A stretch of DNA of 52,141 nt from Lysobacterales bacterium (GTDB lineage: Bacteria; Pseudomonadota; Gammaproteobacteria; Xanthomonadales; SZUA-5), in assembly GCA_022841325.1 (NCBI GenBank), contig JALHRS010000038.1, forward strand, positions 1 to 52,141, given 5' to 3'. Both the position numbers and the translations under genes were made by a program. Shown here in pieces: positions 1-8,732 of the stretch. The first letter of the stretch is position 1. Each line of letters starts with the position of its first letter. The notes under the pieces are model-generated. The model ran no database searches, was not told the DNA's origin, and saw only the letters and a list, made by a program, of their open reading frames with translations.

Positions 1-38
1 GCGCCGGCGGCCGCGGCTTGGCCCGCCGGGCGCCGCGC

Positions 39-232
39 GCTTGCCGTCGCTGCGCTCAGCGCGGGCAAGCGGGCGCGCGGACCCGACCTACGACTCCTCT
101 GGCAGCACCTGCGCGGTGACCTTGAACCGGCGTCATTGCGACCCCGGACTTGATCCGGGGGAAGCAATCCAGTGGCGTGCGGCGATACTCTGGATTGCTT
201 CGTCACTCCGTTCCTCGCAATGACGCCGGCTT
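39..232. repeat. left copy of a ~190 bp dispersed repeat (family A)
   Basis: This stretch matches, in reverse orientation, the last ~190 bases of the window (51952-52141). Both contain CGCGCGGACCC, CCTCTGGCA and TTGAACCGGCGTCATTGCGA, followed by a palindromic part built from GTCATTGCGA, GAAGCAATCCAG and their complements. The core alone recurs at 8519-8613. No gene is seen in positions 1-258; the open frames here are made by the repeat. Confidence 0.85.
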
Positions 233-258
233 TGCCCGGTGGCCCTTAGCCCGCGCCC

Positions 259-1305
259 TCAGGGCTCCTCGACCTCATAGCCTCGCGCCCGCAGGGCTTC
301 GACGTAACCGTCCGGGCGCAGGATCATCGACATCGGCAGGATGGCGAAGGTGATCTGGTTCTTGGCCATCGCTGTTTCGGCGGCGTCCAGCCAGGCCTCC
401 TTGAGGCGCTCGAAGAGATCGTCGAGGCCGCGTTCGCGGGTGACCCGGGACTTCAGGATGGCATCGGCGCAGGCCTGATTCTGGTCGGAGAAGGGCAGGC
501 CGCGCAGGGCTTCGATGTCACCCGTGGCCCAGGCATTGGCGCGATCGCGCATGGTGTCGAGGTCGGTTTCCAGGCGATCCAGGGTCTTGGCGAAGCAGTC
601 CAGGTCATCCAGGCTGGTCTTGGCGAAATCCTTGATGGCCTGCCTGGGATCGCCGATGTCGATCTTGATCTCCGGGCTGGTCATCGGAATGTCGTGCTTC
701 TTCGCGGTCTTCCTGACCAGCGGATAGACGATGCTGTCGTTGCTGAGGCCGGCACGCTTGATGGCCTTCTCGTAGAGCTTCTGCGACGCAAACAGCGGTC
801 GCTGCTTCTCGATGCTGCGGCTGCGTCCGATGTACTTGGCCTTCAGCGGCAGCCAGCGCGCATAGAGCTCGGGCGGCACCACATCCACCAGTTTTTCCTT
901 GTCCGGGTTCTTGCGCGAGCCCATCGCCGCCGGCAGCAGCAGCATGCCCTTGAACCAGCCGATCTTGGTGGTCAGGCTGGCCTTGGTCGGCAGCAGCACT
1001 TCCTGGGATTCGATCACCGCCTGTTCGACCTCGCGCGACACCCATTTCATGCGCTTGGGCAGCGGGTACTGGGTGCCGAGCACCCACATGAAATGCTCGC
1101 CTTTGGAGATACGCCACAGGCCCGGCCCGGGCAGTTCGCCGCTGACCACGATGGCGTCCATCATCTGCCCGCTGGCCGGGATTTCCTGCTCAGCTGGGAG
1201 CGCCAGGCTGGCGGAATCCGGGGCGGGCGGCGCTTGTGGCGCCTGGGCGTGGAGGGGAGCGGCAAGCGCCGCAAGCAGCAAGAGCAACAGGTGCGAATCG
1301 CGCAT
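259..1305 (-). CDS. TraB/GumN family protein (divergent), secreted
   Basis: A 348-residue protein with an N-terminal signal peptide (LLLLLLAALAAPLHAQ, cleavage near residue 21). The body resembles the TraB/GumN family: WRISKGEHFMWVLGTQ near residues 62-77, a long helical middle, and the typical C-terminal end with RPDGYVEALRARGYEVEEP. Family members usually carry a GTxH motif near the start; here it reads GTQYPLP, so the usual histidine is missing and a hydrolase activity is doubtful. The protein should act in the periplasm or envelope. It is the last gene of a minus-strand pair with the hydrolase at 1402-2634, with a 96 bp gap. The precise role is unknown; the family call rests on motif resemblance. 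Confidence 0.72.
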   Translation of the reverse strand: MRDSHLLLLLLAALAAPLHAQAPQAPPAPDSASLALPAEQEIPASGQMMDAIVVSGELPGPGLWRISKGEHFMWVLGTQYPLPKRMKWVSREVEQAVIESQEVLLPTKASLTTKIGWFKGMLLLPAAMGSRKNPDKEKLVDVVPPELYARWLPLKAKYIGRSRSIEKQRPLFASQKLYEKAIKRAGLSNDSIVYPLVRKTAKKHDIPMTSPEIKIDIGDPRQAIKDFAKTSLDDLDCFAKTLDRLETDLDTMRDRANAWATGDIEALRGLPFSDQNQACADAILKSRVTRERGLDDLFERLKEAWLDAAETAMAKNQITFAILPMSMILRPDGYVEALRARGYEVEEP

Positions 1306-1401
1306 GGGAGTGTCCGTTACAGATCGTCGCGAAGTCTCGCGAAGTCAGGAGTTCCGGCGCGTGAAGTTCCTGTTAGCCAGTGACCAGTTGACAGCGGCGG
1401 T

Positions 1402-2634
1402 TCAGCCGCCCGACCGTTCCGCCGCCAGCCAGTCGCGCATCCGGGCGTAGACGTCGGCTCGGCTGAGCAGATCGAAATGGCCACACTCGTGGGCAATCCA
1501 GCGGTGATCCTCTGGAAAAGCCAGCGAGCGACGCGGATCACGATGCTCGCCCAGAGCGCTGGCGACTGGCACCAGACCGTCGCCCGGCCAGCGCCGTCGT
1601 TGCTCCACAGCCGGGGCCCGGGTGGCAGCGATGGCGTAACAGCGGACCGCCGGCGGCAGCGGCGCCATGGCCCGCGTGTCGCGATGACGGTCCTGGCTGC
1701 TCTGTCTGTCGATCAGCCGACCGAAGCGCAGATCCTTGATGCCGGCACTGCGACTCTCGCCGAGTTTGATCAAGGGGGCGCTGTAGGGGCTGAGCCCGAT
1801 CAGTGCGTCGGCCCAGCTGCCGGCGCGCTCCAGCGGCGCACCGTGATGCGGCGTGCCGAGGAAGACCATGCTGCGCAGAAGCTGCGTCCATCCGTGGGCT
1901 TCCGCACTGGCCTGGTGCACGGCGCTGCGGGCGACCAGACCCCCCATGCTGTGGCCGAGCAGGGTCAGCGATGCCAGCGGCTGCGGCCAGGTATCCACCA
2001 GCTGCTGCAGCAGCGCGGCCAGTTCGCGGCCGTTTTCGGCGACGTGGCGGCCGCTGTTGTAGTGCAGATACACGGGTGTGTAGCCCAGCTCCTGTGCCAG
2101 TGCAGCGCCGTGATCATGGCCCTCGCGGCGCCATTGTCTATCGTTCATGCACAGCCCGTGGAGCATGAGCAACAGGTGCGGGCCAGGATTGGGCAGGGCA
2201 CCCGACAAGGACGCAGCGTCGAGTTCCAGCGCCTGGGCGCCGTGCCGAAACTGCATCGGGATGGCCAGCGGGTTGGCGCTGCGATCCAGGTGATCGCCGA
2301 AGACCCCGTTCAGCGCTGCCACGACCGCATCGCGTAGCGGCGGTGGCTGCTTGCCGGCGAGCAGTGGCTTGGCCAGCTGCAGGCCGGCATCCAGCCCGTG
2401 CCCGACCAGTCGACTGACGCCACGCACCGAGCGGTAGACCAGGCCGGCGATGCCCTTGGCCGGGCCCTGACGCGGCTTTCCCAGTGCCGGCGCCAGCCCG
2501 GAGATGTTCCGGTGCATGGACTCGACGATGGAAGTCACGCCGGAAACGGCATCGATGGCCAGTCGGCCGGCGCCGCGCAGATCATCGCCCAGATGGCTAC
2601 CGGCTTTGCCGCGCCCTTTTGCTGCTGTCGTCAT
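1402..2634 (-). CDS. alpha/beta hydrolase, lipase-like (PGAP1/triacylglycerol lipase type)
   Basis: A 410-residue protein with an alpha/beta-hydrolase core. The oxyanion strand LLMLHGLCMNDRQWRR precedes the nucleophile elbow LLGHSMGG (Ser near residue 230), and FLGTPHHGAPLERAG is the segment that follows the elbow in PGAP1-like lipases. The C-terminal part has GDGLVPVASALGEH (likely acid region) and HFDLLSRADVYARMRDWL (likely catalytic His). It has no signal peptide; residues 1-110 are a helical extension of unknown role. I chose ATG at 2634 because a GGAGGG Shine-Dalgarno lies just upstream; an ATG 48 bases further out has no comparable site. It is divergent from the ATP-grasp gene at 2828. 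The substrate is not known; an ester of a lipid is the best guess. Confidence 0.8.
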   Translation of the reverse strand: MTTAAKGRGKAGSHLGDDLRGAGRLAIDAVSGVTSIVESMHRNISGLAPALGKPRQGPAKGIAGLVYRSVRGVSRLVGHGLDAGLQLAKPLLAGKQPPPLRDAVVAALNGVFGDHLDRSANPLAIPMQFRHGAQALELDAASLSGALPNPGPHLLLMLHGLCMNDRQWRREGHDHGAALAQELGYTPVYLHYNSGRHVAENGRELAALLQQLVDTWPQPLASLTLLGHSMGGLVARSAVHQASAEAHGWTQLLRSMVFLGTPHHGAPLERAGSWADALIGLSPYSAPLIKLGESRSAGIKDLRFGRLIDRQSSQDRHRDTRAMAPLPPAVRCYAIAATRAPAVEQRRRWPGDGLVPVASALGEHRDPRRSLAFPEDHRWIAHECGHFDLLSRADVYARMRDWLAAERSGG

Positions 2635-2827
2635 TGCCTTCCCTCCGACGCTGTGTCCTTGTACCCCGACGTCATGGTGCACTTGCTCAAGGCAGAAATG
2701 GCGCCCGATGTCGGTGCGCGGCGGTCGCCGCGCGCGCCAGTCTGGTGCAATCGGGCGCGCCGGATGAAGTCGCGCTTGACCTTCTCCGTGCGCGTCGGCA
2801 ACCTGAGTGAACTTGTCGGGAGCATCA

Positions 2828-4252
2828 ATGAGCGGGACCCCTGAGTGCTTTGATGAAATGGGATGGCCAGACCAGACCCGAGCGCCCTACGCGCTGGTCG
2901 ATGCCTGGCTGAAATCGCTGCCGAGGCAGCAGCTGGAGCTCAAGCGCCGCGAAGCCGAGAGTCTGTTCAGACGCATCGGTATCACTTTCGCGGTGTACAC
3001 CGACGGCGGCGACCCGGAGCGCCTGATTCCCTTCGATCTGATCCCGCGGGTGCTGGCGCAGGCCGAGTGGCAGAACCTCAAGCGTGGCCTGGAACAGCGG
3101 GTCAAGGCGCTGAACGCCTTCATCCATGACGTCTATCACGACCGCGAGATCATTCGCGCCGGTCGCGTGCCCGAGCATCTGGTGCTCAACAATGCCCAGT
3201 TCCGGCCGGAGATGGCCGGCTTCGATGTGCCCGCCGGCATCTACAGCCAGATCGCGGGCATCGACATGGTGCGCACCGGACCTGATCAGTATTACGTGCT
3301 CGAAGACAATTGCCGCACGCCCTCGGGCGTGTCCTACATGGTCGAGAACCGCGAGGTCATGCTGCGGCTGTTCCCGGATCTGTTCCGACGGGCTGCGGTG
3401 GCACCGGTGGCCCATTACCCGGACGAATTGCTGGAAACGCTGCGCTCGGTACCGCCGGCCAACTGCAAGGGCGAGCCCACCGTGGTGCTGCTGACGCCGG
3501 GCATCCACAACAGCGCCTACTATGAACACGCCTTTCTGGCCGACGAGATGGGTATCGATCTGGTCGAAGGCGCCGATCTGCTGGTACAGAACGACGTCTG
3601 CTACATGCGCACGACCTCCGGACTGGAGCGGGTCGATGTGATTTACCGCCGCATCGACGACGACTACATCGACCCGCTGGTGTTCAACCCGAGCTCGATG
3701 CTGGGCGTGCCGGGGCTGTATTTCGCCTATCGCGCCGGCAACGTCAATCTGACCAATGGCATCGGCGCCGGTATCGCCGACGACAAGGCGGTCTACATCC
3801 ACGTGCCCGAGATGATCCGCTTTTACCTGGGCGAGGAACCGCTGCTGTCGAATGTGCCGACCTGGGATTGCCGCAAGGCCGACGATCTGAACTATGTGCT
3901 CGCCCACCTCGACGAGCTGGTGGTCAAGGCCGTTCACGGCTCGGGCGGCTACGGCATGCTGGTCGGGCCGCATGCCAGCAAGGCCCAGCTGGCCGAGTTC
4001 ACCCAGCTGCTGAAGACCCGGCCCACCGATTACATCGCCCAGCCGACGCTGGCCCTGTCCACCGTGCCGACCTTCGTCGAACAGGGCATCGCCCCGCGGC
4101 ATGTGGATCTGCGCCCCTTCGTGCTCAGCGGCGGCGATCGCATCCGCATTGTTCCTGGCGGTCTGACCCGCGTGGCCCTGACCGAGGGCTCGCTGGTGGT
4201 CAATTCCTCGCAGGGCGGCGGGACTAAAGACACCTGGGTGCTGGAGACCTGA
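2828..4252 (+). CDS. circularly permuted ATP-grasp protein (amidoligase-like)
   Basis: A 474-residue protein of the circularly permuted ATP-grasp family (formerly DUF404/DUF407). Diagnostic stretches are FDLIPRVLAQAEWQNLKRGL, VLEDNCRTPSGVSYMVENR (nucleotide/metal-binding core), FVEGADLL-like LVEGADLLVQND, and VVKAVHGSGGYGMLVGP. The family is thought to form amide or peptide bonds using ATP; the substrate is unknown. It is the first gene of a plus-strand set with alpha-E, transglutaminase-like and Anbu genes, a co-occurrence known from comparative genomics. ATG at 2828 has GGGAG five bases upstream; a GTG at 2807 in the same frame is less well placed. The stop overlaps the next start (TGATG), so translation is probably coupled. 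Confidence 0.93.
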   Translation: MSGTPECFDEMGWPDQTRAPYALVDAWLKSLPRQQLELKRREAESLFRRIGITFAVYTDGGDPERLIPFDLIPRVLAQAEWQNLKRGLEQRVKALNAFIHDVYHDREIIRAGRVPEHLVLNNAQFRPEMAGFDVPAGIYSQIAGIDMVRTGPDQYYVLEDNCRTPSGVSYMVENREVMLRLFPDLFRRAAVAPVAHYPDELLETLRSVPPANCKGEPTVVLLTPGIHNSAYYEHAFLADEMGIDLVEGADLLVQNDVCYMRTTSGLERVDVIYRRIDDDYIDPLVFNPSSMLGVPGLYFAYRAGNVNLTNGIGAGIADDKAVYIHVPEMIRFYLGEEPLLSNVPTWDCRKADDLNYVLAHLDELVVKAVHGSGGYGMLVGPHASKAQLAEFTQLLKTRPTDYIAQPTLALSTVPTFVEQGIAPRHVDLRPFVLSGGDRIRIVPGGLTRVALTEGSLVVNSSQGGGTKDTWVLET

Positions 4253-5193
4253 TGCTCGCCCGAACTGCCGAAAGTCTGTACTGGCTGGCCCGCTACGTGG
4301 AGCGCGCCGACTATGTCGCGCGCCTGCTGCAGGGCGCCGGCCACATGAGCGCGGTACGCGTGGATGCCGAACGCAGCAGCGAGTGGGAATCGGCGCTGGT
4401 GGCCTCGGGTTGTCACCACGACTACTTCGCCAGCCGTGACACCGCCAATGCCGAGGGCGTGATTGCCTATCTGGCCTTTGACCAGAATAATCCCTCCTCG
4501 ATCGTCAGCTGCATAGGTACCGCCAGGCGCAACGCGCGTACCGTGCGCACGGCGCTGACCGCCGATATGTGGGATGCGGTCAACAGCACCTGGCTGGAGT
4601 TGCGCGAGTTCGACTTTGCGGCCATGGACGATGACCGTCTGACCGCATTTCTGGATTGGGTGAAAGCCCGCGCCGGTCTCTTTCATGGCGTCTACGCCAG
4701 TACCATGCTGCGCGCCGACGGCTTTCATTTCGCCCGGCTGGGACAGTTCATCGAGCGCGCCGACAACACGTCACGCCTGCTCGACGTCAAGTATCACGTC
4801 AAGCTGCCCAGCGCCGAGGACGTCGGCGGCGTGGTCGATTACTACCAGTGGCTGGCGATCCTGCGCGTGCTCGCGGCGCGGCGGGCCTATCGGGTGCTGT
4901 TCAAGACTTCGGTGGCGCCGATACACGTGGCTGAATTATTGATCCTGCGGCCGGAATTTCCGCGCTCGCTGGTGTTCTGCTACGAGCAGATCACCAGTCA
5001 GCTCGATCAGATCCAGGGGCATGATCCCAAGCGCAGCGCCGAGGGCAAGCGCCTGGCCCATTCCATGTACGCGCAGCTGCGTTTCGGGCGCATGGATCAC
5101 ATCTTCAAGAGTGGTCTGCATGAGTACCTGACCGATGTGATCGTGCGCAATGACGAGCTGACGCGCGAGATCGCCCAGGGATATTTCTTCTAG
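4252..5193 (+). CDS. alpha-E domain protein (DUF403)
   Basis: A 313-residue, almost wholly helical protein of the alpha-E family. It opens with MLARTAESLYWLARYVERAD, the family signature, and has a second similar helix pair at FHFARLGQFIERADNTSRLLDVKYH (near residues 160-185). The family almost always sits next to the circularly permuted ATP-grasp gene and is proposed to serve as its partner or as a peptide/carrier-binding scaffold; no enzymatic activity is established. The start codon overlaps the previous stop by one base. The next gene follows after 54 bp. Length is normal for the family. Confidence 0.93.
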   Translation: MLARTAESLYWLARYVERADYVARLLQGAGHMSAVRVDAERSSEWESALVASGCHHDYFASRDTANAEGVIAYLAFDQNNPSSIVSCIGTARRNARTVRTALTADMWDAVNSTWLELREFDFAAMDDDRLTAFLDWVKARAGLFHGVYASTMLRADGFHFARLGQFIERADNTSRLLDVKYHVKLPSAEDVGGVVDYYQWLAILRVLAARRAYRVLFKTSVAPIHVAELLILRPEFPRSLVFCYEQITSQLDQIQGHDPKRSAEGKRLAHSMYAQLRFGRMDHIFKSGLHEYLTDVIVRNDELTREIAQGYFF

Positions 5194-5247
5194 CCCAACG
5201 CCAGGCGCCGATCATCTTGTCGTATCGGTAACAGGACCGGAGTTCGC

Positions 5248-6054
5248 ATGCAGCTCTCGATACACCACAGCACCATCTACCGCTACGACGAGGCCGCGCA
5301 TCGGGTGTTCCAGGCGCTGCGGCTGTGGCCCATACCCGGCAGCGGTCAGGTGATCCGCTCCTGGCGGGTGGAGATCGACGGCGAGCGCCTGGAACCCACC
5401 TGTGTCGATGGCTTCGGCAATCCGGCCGCCACGCATGTGATCGATCGGCTGGTGGACTCGATCAGGATCACCGTACGTGCCGAGGTCCAGACCCAGGATC
5501 GCAGCGGCGTGCTCGGCGAAAGCACCGAGCCGCTGCCACCTGCCTATTTCATGAATTCCACCCCTTTGACCGCGCCCGATGTCGCCCTGCAGGAGCTTGC
5601 CGCCACCTGCCGCGACGAAGGCGATGGCGAAGTCGCGCTGATTCATCGTCTTTGTACCGCGGTGAGCGAGCGCATCGACTATCAGCCCTACACCACCCAT
5701 GTCGCGACCTCGGCCGCTGAAGCCCTGAGCGCCGGCGCTGGCGTCTGTCAGGATCATGCTCACGTGCTCATCAGCTGCGCCCGGGTGCTCGGATTTCCGG
5801 CCCGCTACATCAGCGGCTATCTGTGCGCCGGCACCGGGTCTGCCGCTGCCAGTCACGCCTGGGCCGAAGTCTGGATCACCGACCTCGGCTGGGTCGGCTT
5901 TGATCCGGCCAACCGGGTCTGCCCCGACGAGCGCTATGTGCGCGTTGCCGTCGGCCGTGACTACAACGATGCCGCACCCGTGCGCGGCGTACGCCACGGC
6001 GGCCTGGCCGAAACCCTGGAAGTGTCGGTGCAGGTGGGCGACGGCTCGCAGTAG
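5248..6054 (+). CDS. transglutaminase-like cysteine protease-fold protein
   Basis: A 268-residue protein with the bacterial transglutaminase N-terminal beta domain (residues 1-80, starting MQLSIHHSTIYRYDEAAHRV) and the papain-like core. The catalytic triad is visible: Cys in AGVCQDHAH (near 167), His in SHAWAEVW (near 200) and Asp in VGFDPANRV (near 217). Such proteins in this neighbourhood are predicted to cleave or transfer amide bonds, possibly reversing or trimming products of the ATP-grasp ligase. There is no signal peptide, so it should be cytoplasmic. It follows the alpha-E gene closely. A repeat block begins at the base after the stop codon and separates this gene from the Anbu gene by 356 bp. 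Confidence 0.92.
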   Translation: MQLSIHHSTIYRYDEAAHRVFQALRLWPIPGSGQVIRSWRVEIDGERLEPTCVDGFGNPAATHVIDRLVDSIRITVRAEVQTQDRSGVLGESTEPLPPAYFMNSTPLTAPDVALQELAATCRDEGDGEVALIHRLCTAVSERIDYQPYTTHVATSAAEALSAGAGVCQDHAHVLISCARVLGFPARYISGYLCAGTGSAAASHAWAEVWITDLGWVGFDPANRVCPDERYVRVAVGRDYNDAAPVRGVRHGGLAETLEVSVQVGDGSQ

Positions 6055-6410
6055 GGGCGGGGCACGGGGCACGGGGCACGGGGCAAGGGAGAAGCCATTG
6101 CTCTTGTGGGTCCAGACTTGTCTGGACGCTCTTGAGCTTCAAAAGAGGCAAGGGGCACGGGAAAAGCCTGGTGCTGTTGTGGGTCCAGACTTGTCTGGAC
6201 ACTCTTGAGCTTCAAGGAGGGACGCACGCCTGCGCGGCCGCTTTTGCTCTGGAGGGACGCGCGCCTGCGCGGCCGCTCTTGACTCTTGCCGTGGACCGCC
6301 CAAAGCGGCGCCGCAGGCGCGGCGCCCTCCTTCGGCTGCTCTTGCGCGCCGCACCCGACCCGGCGCGCTATGCTCCTTCCCCGAAAATCGAAGCCAGGGA
6401 ATTCCCCCAG
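6055..6410. repeat. repeat block between transglutaminase and Anbu genes
   Basis: No gene is seen. From left: a GGGGCAC heptamer array (6055-6089) starting right at the preceding stop codon; two copies of a ~38 bp unit around the palindrome GTCCAGACTTGTCTGGAC (6110-6127 and 6183-6200), each followed by CTCTTGAGCTTCAA; two copies of the GGAGGGACGC-CTGCGCGGCCGCT unit (6217-6242, 6251-6278); and GCGGCGCCGCAGGCGCGGCGCC (two halves at 6306-6327). These separate the fourth gene of the cluster from the first three. A TATGCT -10-like box at 6369-6374 could start a separate Anbu transcript, but its -35 is not convincing. Confidence 0.85.
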
Positions 6411-7154
6411 ATGACTTATTGCGTTGGCCTGCTGCTGGACGAGGGCCTGGTGATGCTGGCCGACACCCGCACCAATGCCGGCATGGACAACATCTCGGTG
6501 TTTGCCAAACTGCAGGTCTTTCACACCCCGGGCGAGCGCATGATCTCGATCATGACCGCCGGCAATCTGGCGATCTCGCAGGCGGTGGTGAACCTGATTC
6601 AGGATGGTCTGGCCGATCCCGAGACCGGCGCCATACAGACCATCCATAACGTGCCGACCATGTTCAAGGCCGCTGCCCTGATCGGCGAGGCGGTGCGCTG
6701 GGTGCACAAGAACCACGCCGATGCCATGCGCAAGCAGGATGTGGGATTCGACGTCTCGATACTGCTCGGCGGGCAGATCGCCGGGCGCACGCTGCGCCTG
6801 TTCAACATCTACGCCGCTGGCAACTTCATCGAGGCCACCCGCGATACGCCCTTCCTGCAGATCGGCGAACACAAGTACGGCAAACCCATCCTTGATCGGG
6901 CGGTCAACAGCAGCACCACGCTGACGGACGGGGTGAAACTGGCACTGATCTCGATGGACTCCACGCTCAGATCCAACCTCAGCGTGGGTCTGCCGCTGGA
7001 CCTGCTGGTCTACAAACGCGATGAGCTGGTGGCGCCGGTGCAAAGACGGATCTGCGAGAACGACGACTACTTCCTGATGATCCGCGAGCGCTGGTCGTCG
7101 GCGCTGCGCGAAGCCCATCGCAACATTCCGGCCCCGGATTGGGCGCTGGATTGA
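6411..7154 (+). CDS. Anbu-type proteasome-like peptidase
   Basis: A 247-residue protein of the proteasome/HslV fold, Anbu subfamily. After removal of Met the protein starts with Thr (MTYCVGLLL), the expected N-terminal nucleophile. Counting from that Thr, Asp17 (MLADTRT) and Lys32 (VFAKLQVF) match the conserved Asp and Lys of proteasome beta subunits. The length is close to known Anbu proteins. Anbu genes are known to travel with ATP-grasp, alpha-E and transglutaminase genes, exactly as here, and are thought to degrade or process a product of that pathway; the natural substrate is unknown. ATG at 6411 is fixed by the need for Thr at position 2; upstream in-frame codons are repeat sequence. 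Confidence 0.93.
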   Translation: MTYCVGLLLDEGLVMLADTRTNAGMDNISVFAKLQVFHTPGERMISIMTAGNLAISQAVVNLIQDGLADPETGAIQTIHNVPTMFKAAALIGEAVRWVHKNHADAMRKQDVGFDVSILLGGQIAGRTLRLFNIYAAGNFIEATRDTPFLQIGEHKYGKPILDRAVNSSTTLTDGVKLALISMDSTLRSNLSVGLPLDLLVYKRDELVAPVQRRICENDDYFLMIRERWSSALREAHRNIPAPDWALD

Positions 7155-7171
7155 CCTGGGTCGGCATCGCC

Positions 7172-7244
7172 GGTGGGACCGGCTTCAGCCGCGACAGAGG
7201 TTTTCTGGAGGCCGAAGCATCGCCGGCTGAGCCCGCTCCCACAG
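7172..7244. repeat. REP-like element
   Basis: Contains GTGGGACCGGCTTCAGCCGC (within 7173-7194) and, at 7222-7244, GCCGGCTGAGCCCGCTCCCAC, i.e. two imperfect inverted halves. It lies between two converging genes (Anbu and the rhodanese protein), a place where such hairpins often end transcription. The form GTGGGA-n-GGCTTCAGCCGC is common between genes in this bacterial order. Confidence 0.6.
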
Positions 7245-7263
7245 TTACGCGCTGCACCGGCCG

Positions 7264-8310
7264 CTATTTCTTGTCCATCTGCTTGACCATGCCGGAAAGG
7301 CCGCCGGCCAGGGCGAAAGCCTCGAATCCGAGCTTGGTCAGGATGTAGGCAGCCGCAGCGCTGCGTTCGCCGGTGTTGCAGTAGCACAGGTAAGAGCGCT
7401 CGCGCTCCAGATCGAAGGCGTATTCGCGCAATCGGTACAGGGGCATGTTGAGTGAACCCTTGATGGCGCGCTCGCTGAACTCCTCCGGCAGGCGCACGTC
7501 GATGACGCCGGCGCCCTGACGCACCAGGATCGAGGCCTTGCCGGGCGTCAGCCATTCCACGGTGGGCTGCTTCAGCAACTCGCTGAAGTCGCTCTTCTTC
7601 AGGCGCATGAGTTTGCCCGGTTTCATCATGGTCACCGAGGCATTGCGCACGCTGTTCGACAGCAGTGCGTCTTCGCCGAAACTGTCGCCGCGCACCAGGT
7701 AGGCCACCACGGCCGGATCACCGTCGCCGGACTGCAGCACGCTGGCGGCGCCGTCCTTGATCACATAGAAATAATCGCCGTCATCACCTTCGCGGATGAT
7801 GGTCTGGTTCTCGCTGACGCTCAATTCCTCGAAGCGCGAGAACAGTCGTTCCAGATTGCCGGCCGGTACCCGGCGCATGGCGTTGTTCTGCAGCAGGCGG
7901 AAGATCCAGCGATTGCCGTCCGGGTGCTTGTCCAGCAGCTTGAACTCGGCGCTGCGCGTGAGCTGGTCGAAGGTGATGACCTTTTCCAGGAAGCGCCGGT
8001 CCAGCGACACCATGGTCGCGGTCAGCGACTGCACCGAAGCGGTGAAGCGTCGTGGCATCAGATCGCCAATCGGATAGCGACCCTGCAGCGAATCGGCGAC
8101 GATGTCCTTGCGCTTGCCGTCGGGATAGTCGCCAGCGATGACCCCACTCAGCAGATAGTGGGTGATCTCATCCTGGTCGCCGGCCTTGAACAGCACATGG
8201 CCCTTGCCGTATTCGTCCGAATCCGCCTCATGGGCAATCACGTCCAGATGTTCCGGACGCAGCGAATCCAGCGGGTAGAGATGCTTGAGCTGACTGGCGT
8301 CTATAGACAT
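7264..8310 (-). CDS. cyclic-nucleotide-binding / rhodanese fusion protein
   Basis: A 348-residue cytoplasmic protein. Residues ~10-130 form a degenerate cNMP-binding domain (FKAGDQDEITHYLLSGVIAG). Residues ~140-260 form a better one (IIREGDDGDYFYVIKDGAA, then GDSFGEDALL, the phosphate-binding cassette region). Residues ~265-348 are a rhodanese domain (GVIDVRLPEEFSERAIKGS) with the active-site loop CNTGERS, so the cysteine is present. It could sense a cyclic nucleotide and act in persulfide or thiol chemistry; partners are unknown. I placed the start at the ATG at 8310 because the frame upstream is tandem repeat. AATATA just upstream (8339-8344) reads TATATT on the coding strand and may be a -10 box. 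Confidence 0.88.
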   Translation of the reverse strand: MSIDASQLKHLYPLDSLRPEHLDVIAHEADSDEYGKGHVLFKAGDQDEITHYLLSGVIAGDYPDGKRKDIVADSLQGRYPIGDLMPRRFTASVQSLTATMVSLDRRFLEKVITFDQLTRSAEFKLLDKHPDGNRWIFRLLQNNAMRRVPAGNLERLFSRFEELSVSENQTIIREGDDGDYFYVIKDGAASVLQSGDGDPAVVAYLVRGDSFGEDALLSNSVRNASVTMMKPGKLMRLKKSDFSELLKQPTVEWLTPGKASILVRQGAGVIDVRLPEEFSERAIKGSLNMPLYRLREYAFDLERERSYLCYCNTGERSAAAAYILTKLGFEAFALAGGLSGMVKQMDKK

Positions 8311-8360
8311 GGCCCGACCTACGCAGCGCGATGGCCCGAATATAGCCCGATCAGGGTGGG

Positions 8361-8712
8361 TGGTTGTCGGTTGTCGGTTGTCGGGACTCGGGACTCGGGA
8401 CTCGGGACTCGGGACTTGGGACTCGGGACTCGGGACTCGGGACTCGGGACTCGGGACTCGGGACTCGGGACCCGGGACCCGGGACCCGGGACCCGGGACC
8501 CGGGACAAGAACCCGCGGCGTCATTGCGAGGAGCGCAGCGACGAAGCAATCCAGAGCATCGCCGCACGTCCCTGGATTGCTTCCCCCGGATCAAGTCCGG
8601 GGTCGCAATGACGCCAAGACCCGTAGCCTTTCCCCGTGCCCCGTGCCCCGTGCCCCGTGCCCCGTGCCCCGTGCCCCGAGTCCCGACAACCGACAACCGA
8701 CAACCGACAACC
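8361..8712. repeat. nested composite repeat: heptamer arrays around a palindromic core
   Basis: Five parts in order: TTGTCGG heptamers (8361-8383); 18 tandem copies of GGGACTC/GGGACCC (8383-8508); the family A palindrome starting CGTCATTGCG and ending CGCAATGACG (8519-8613); about seven CCCCGTG heptamers (8632-8679); and CCGACAA heptamers (8686-8712). The outer pair are inverted copies of one another, and the inner pair goes from G-rich to C-rich, so the whole block is built like a large imperfect hairpin. It fills the gap between the convergent-side end of ilvA and the start of the rhodanese gene. Open frames across it are repeat-made. Confidence 0.92.
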
Positions 8713-8732
8713 CAGAACCGGCTTCACCGCGC

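Noticed and set aside
8383..8508. GGGACTC tandem array as a CRISPR-like array
   Set aside because: The unit is 7 bases with no spacers; no cas gene nearby. The 65 bp and 124 bp arrays also have no unique spacers.
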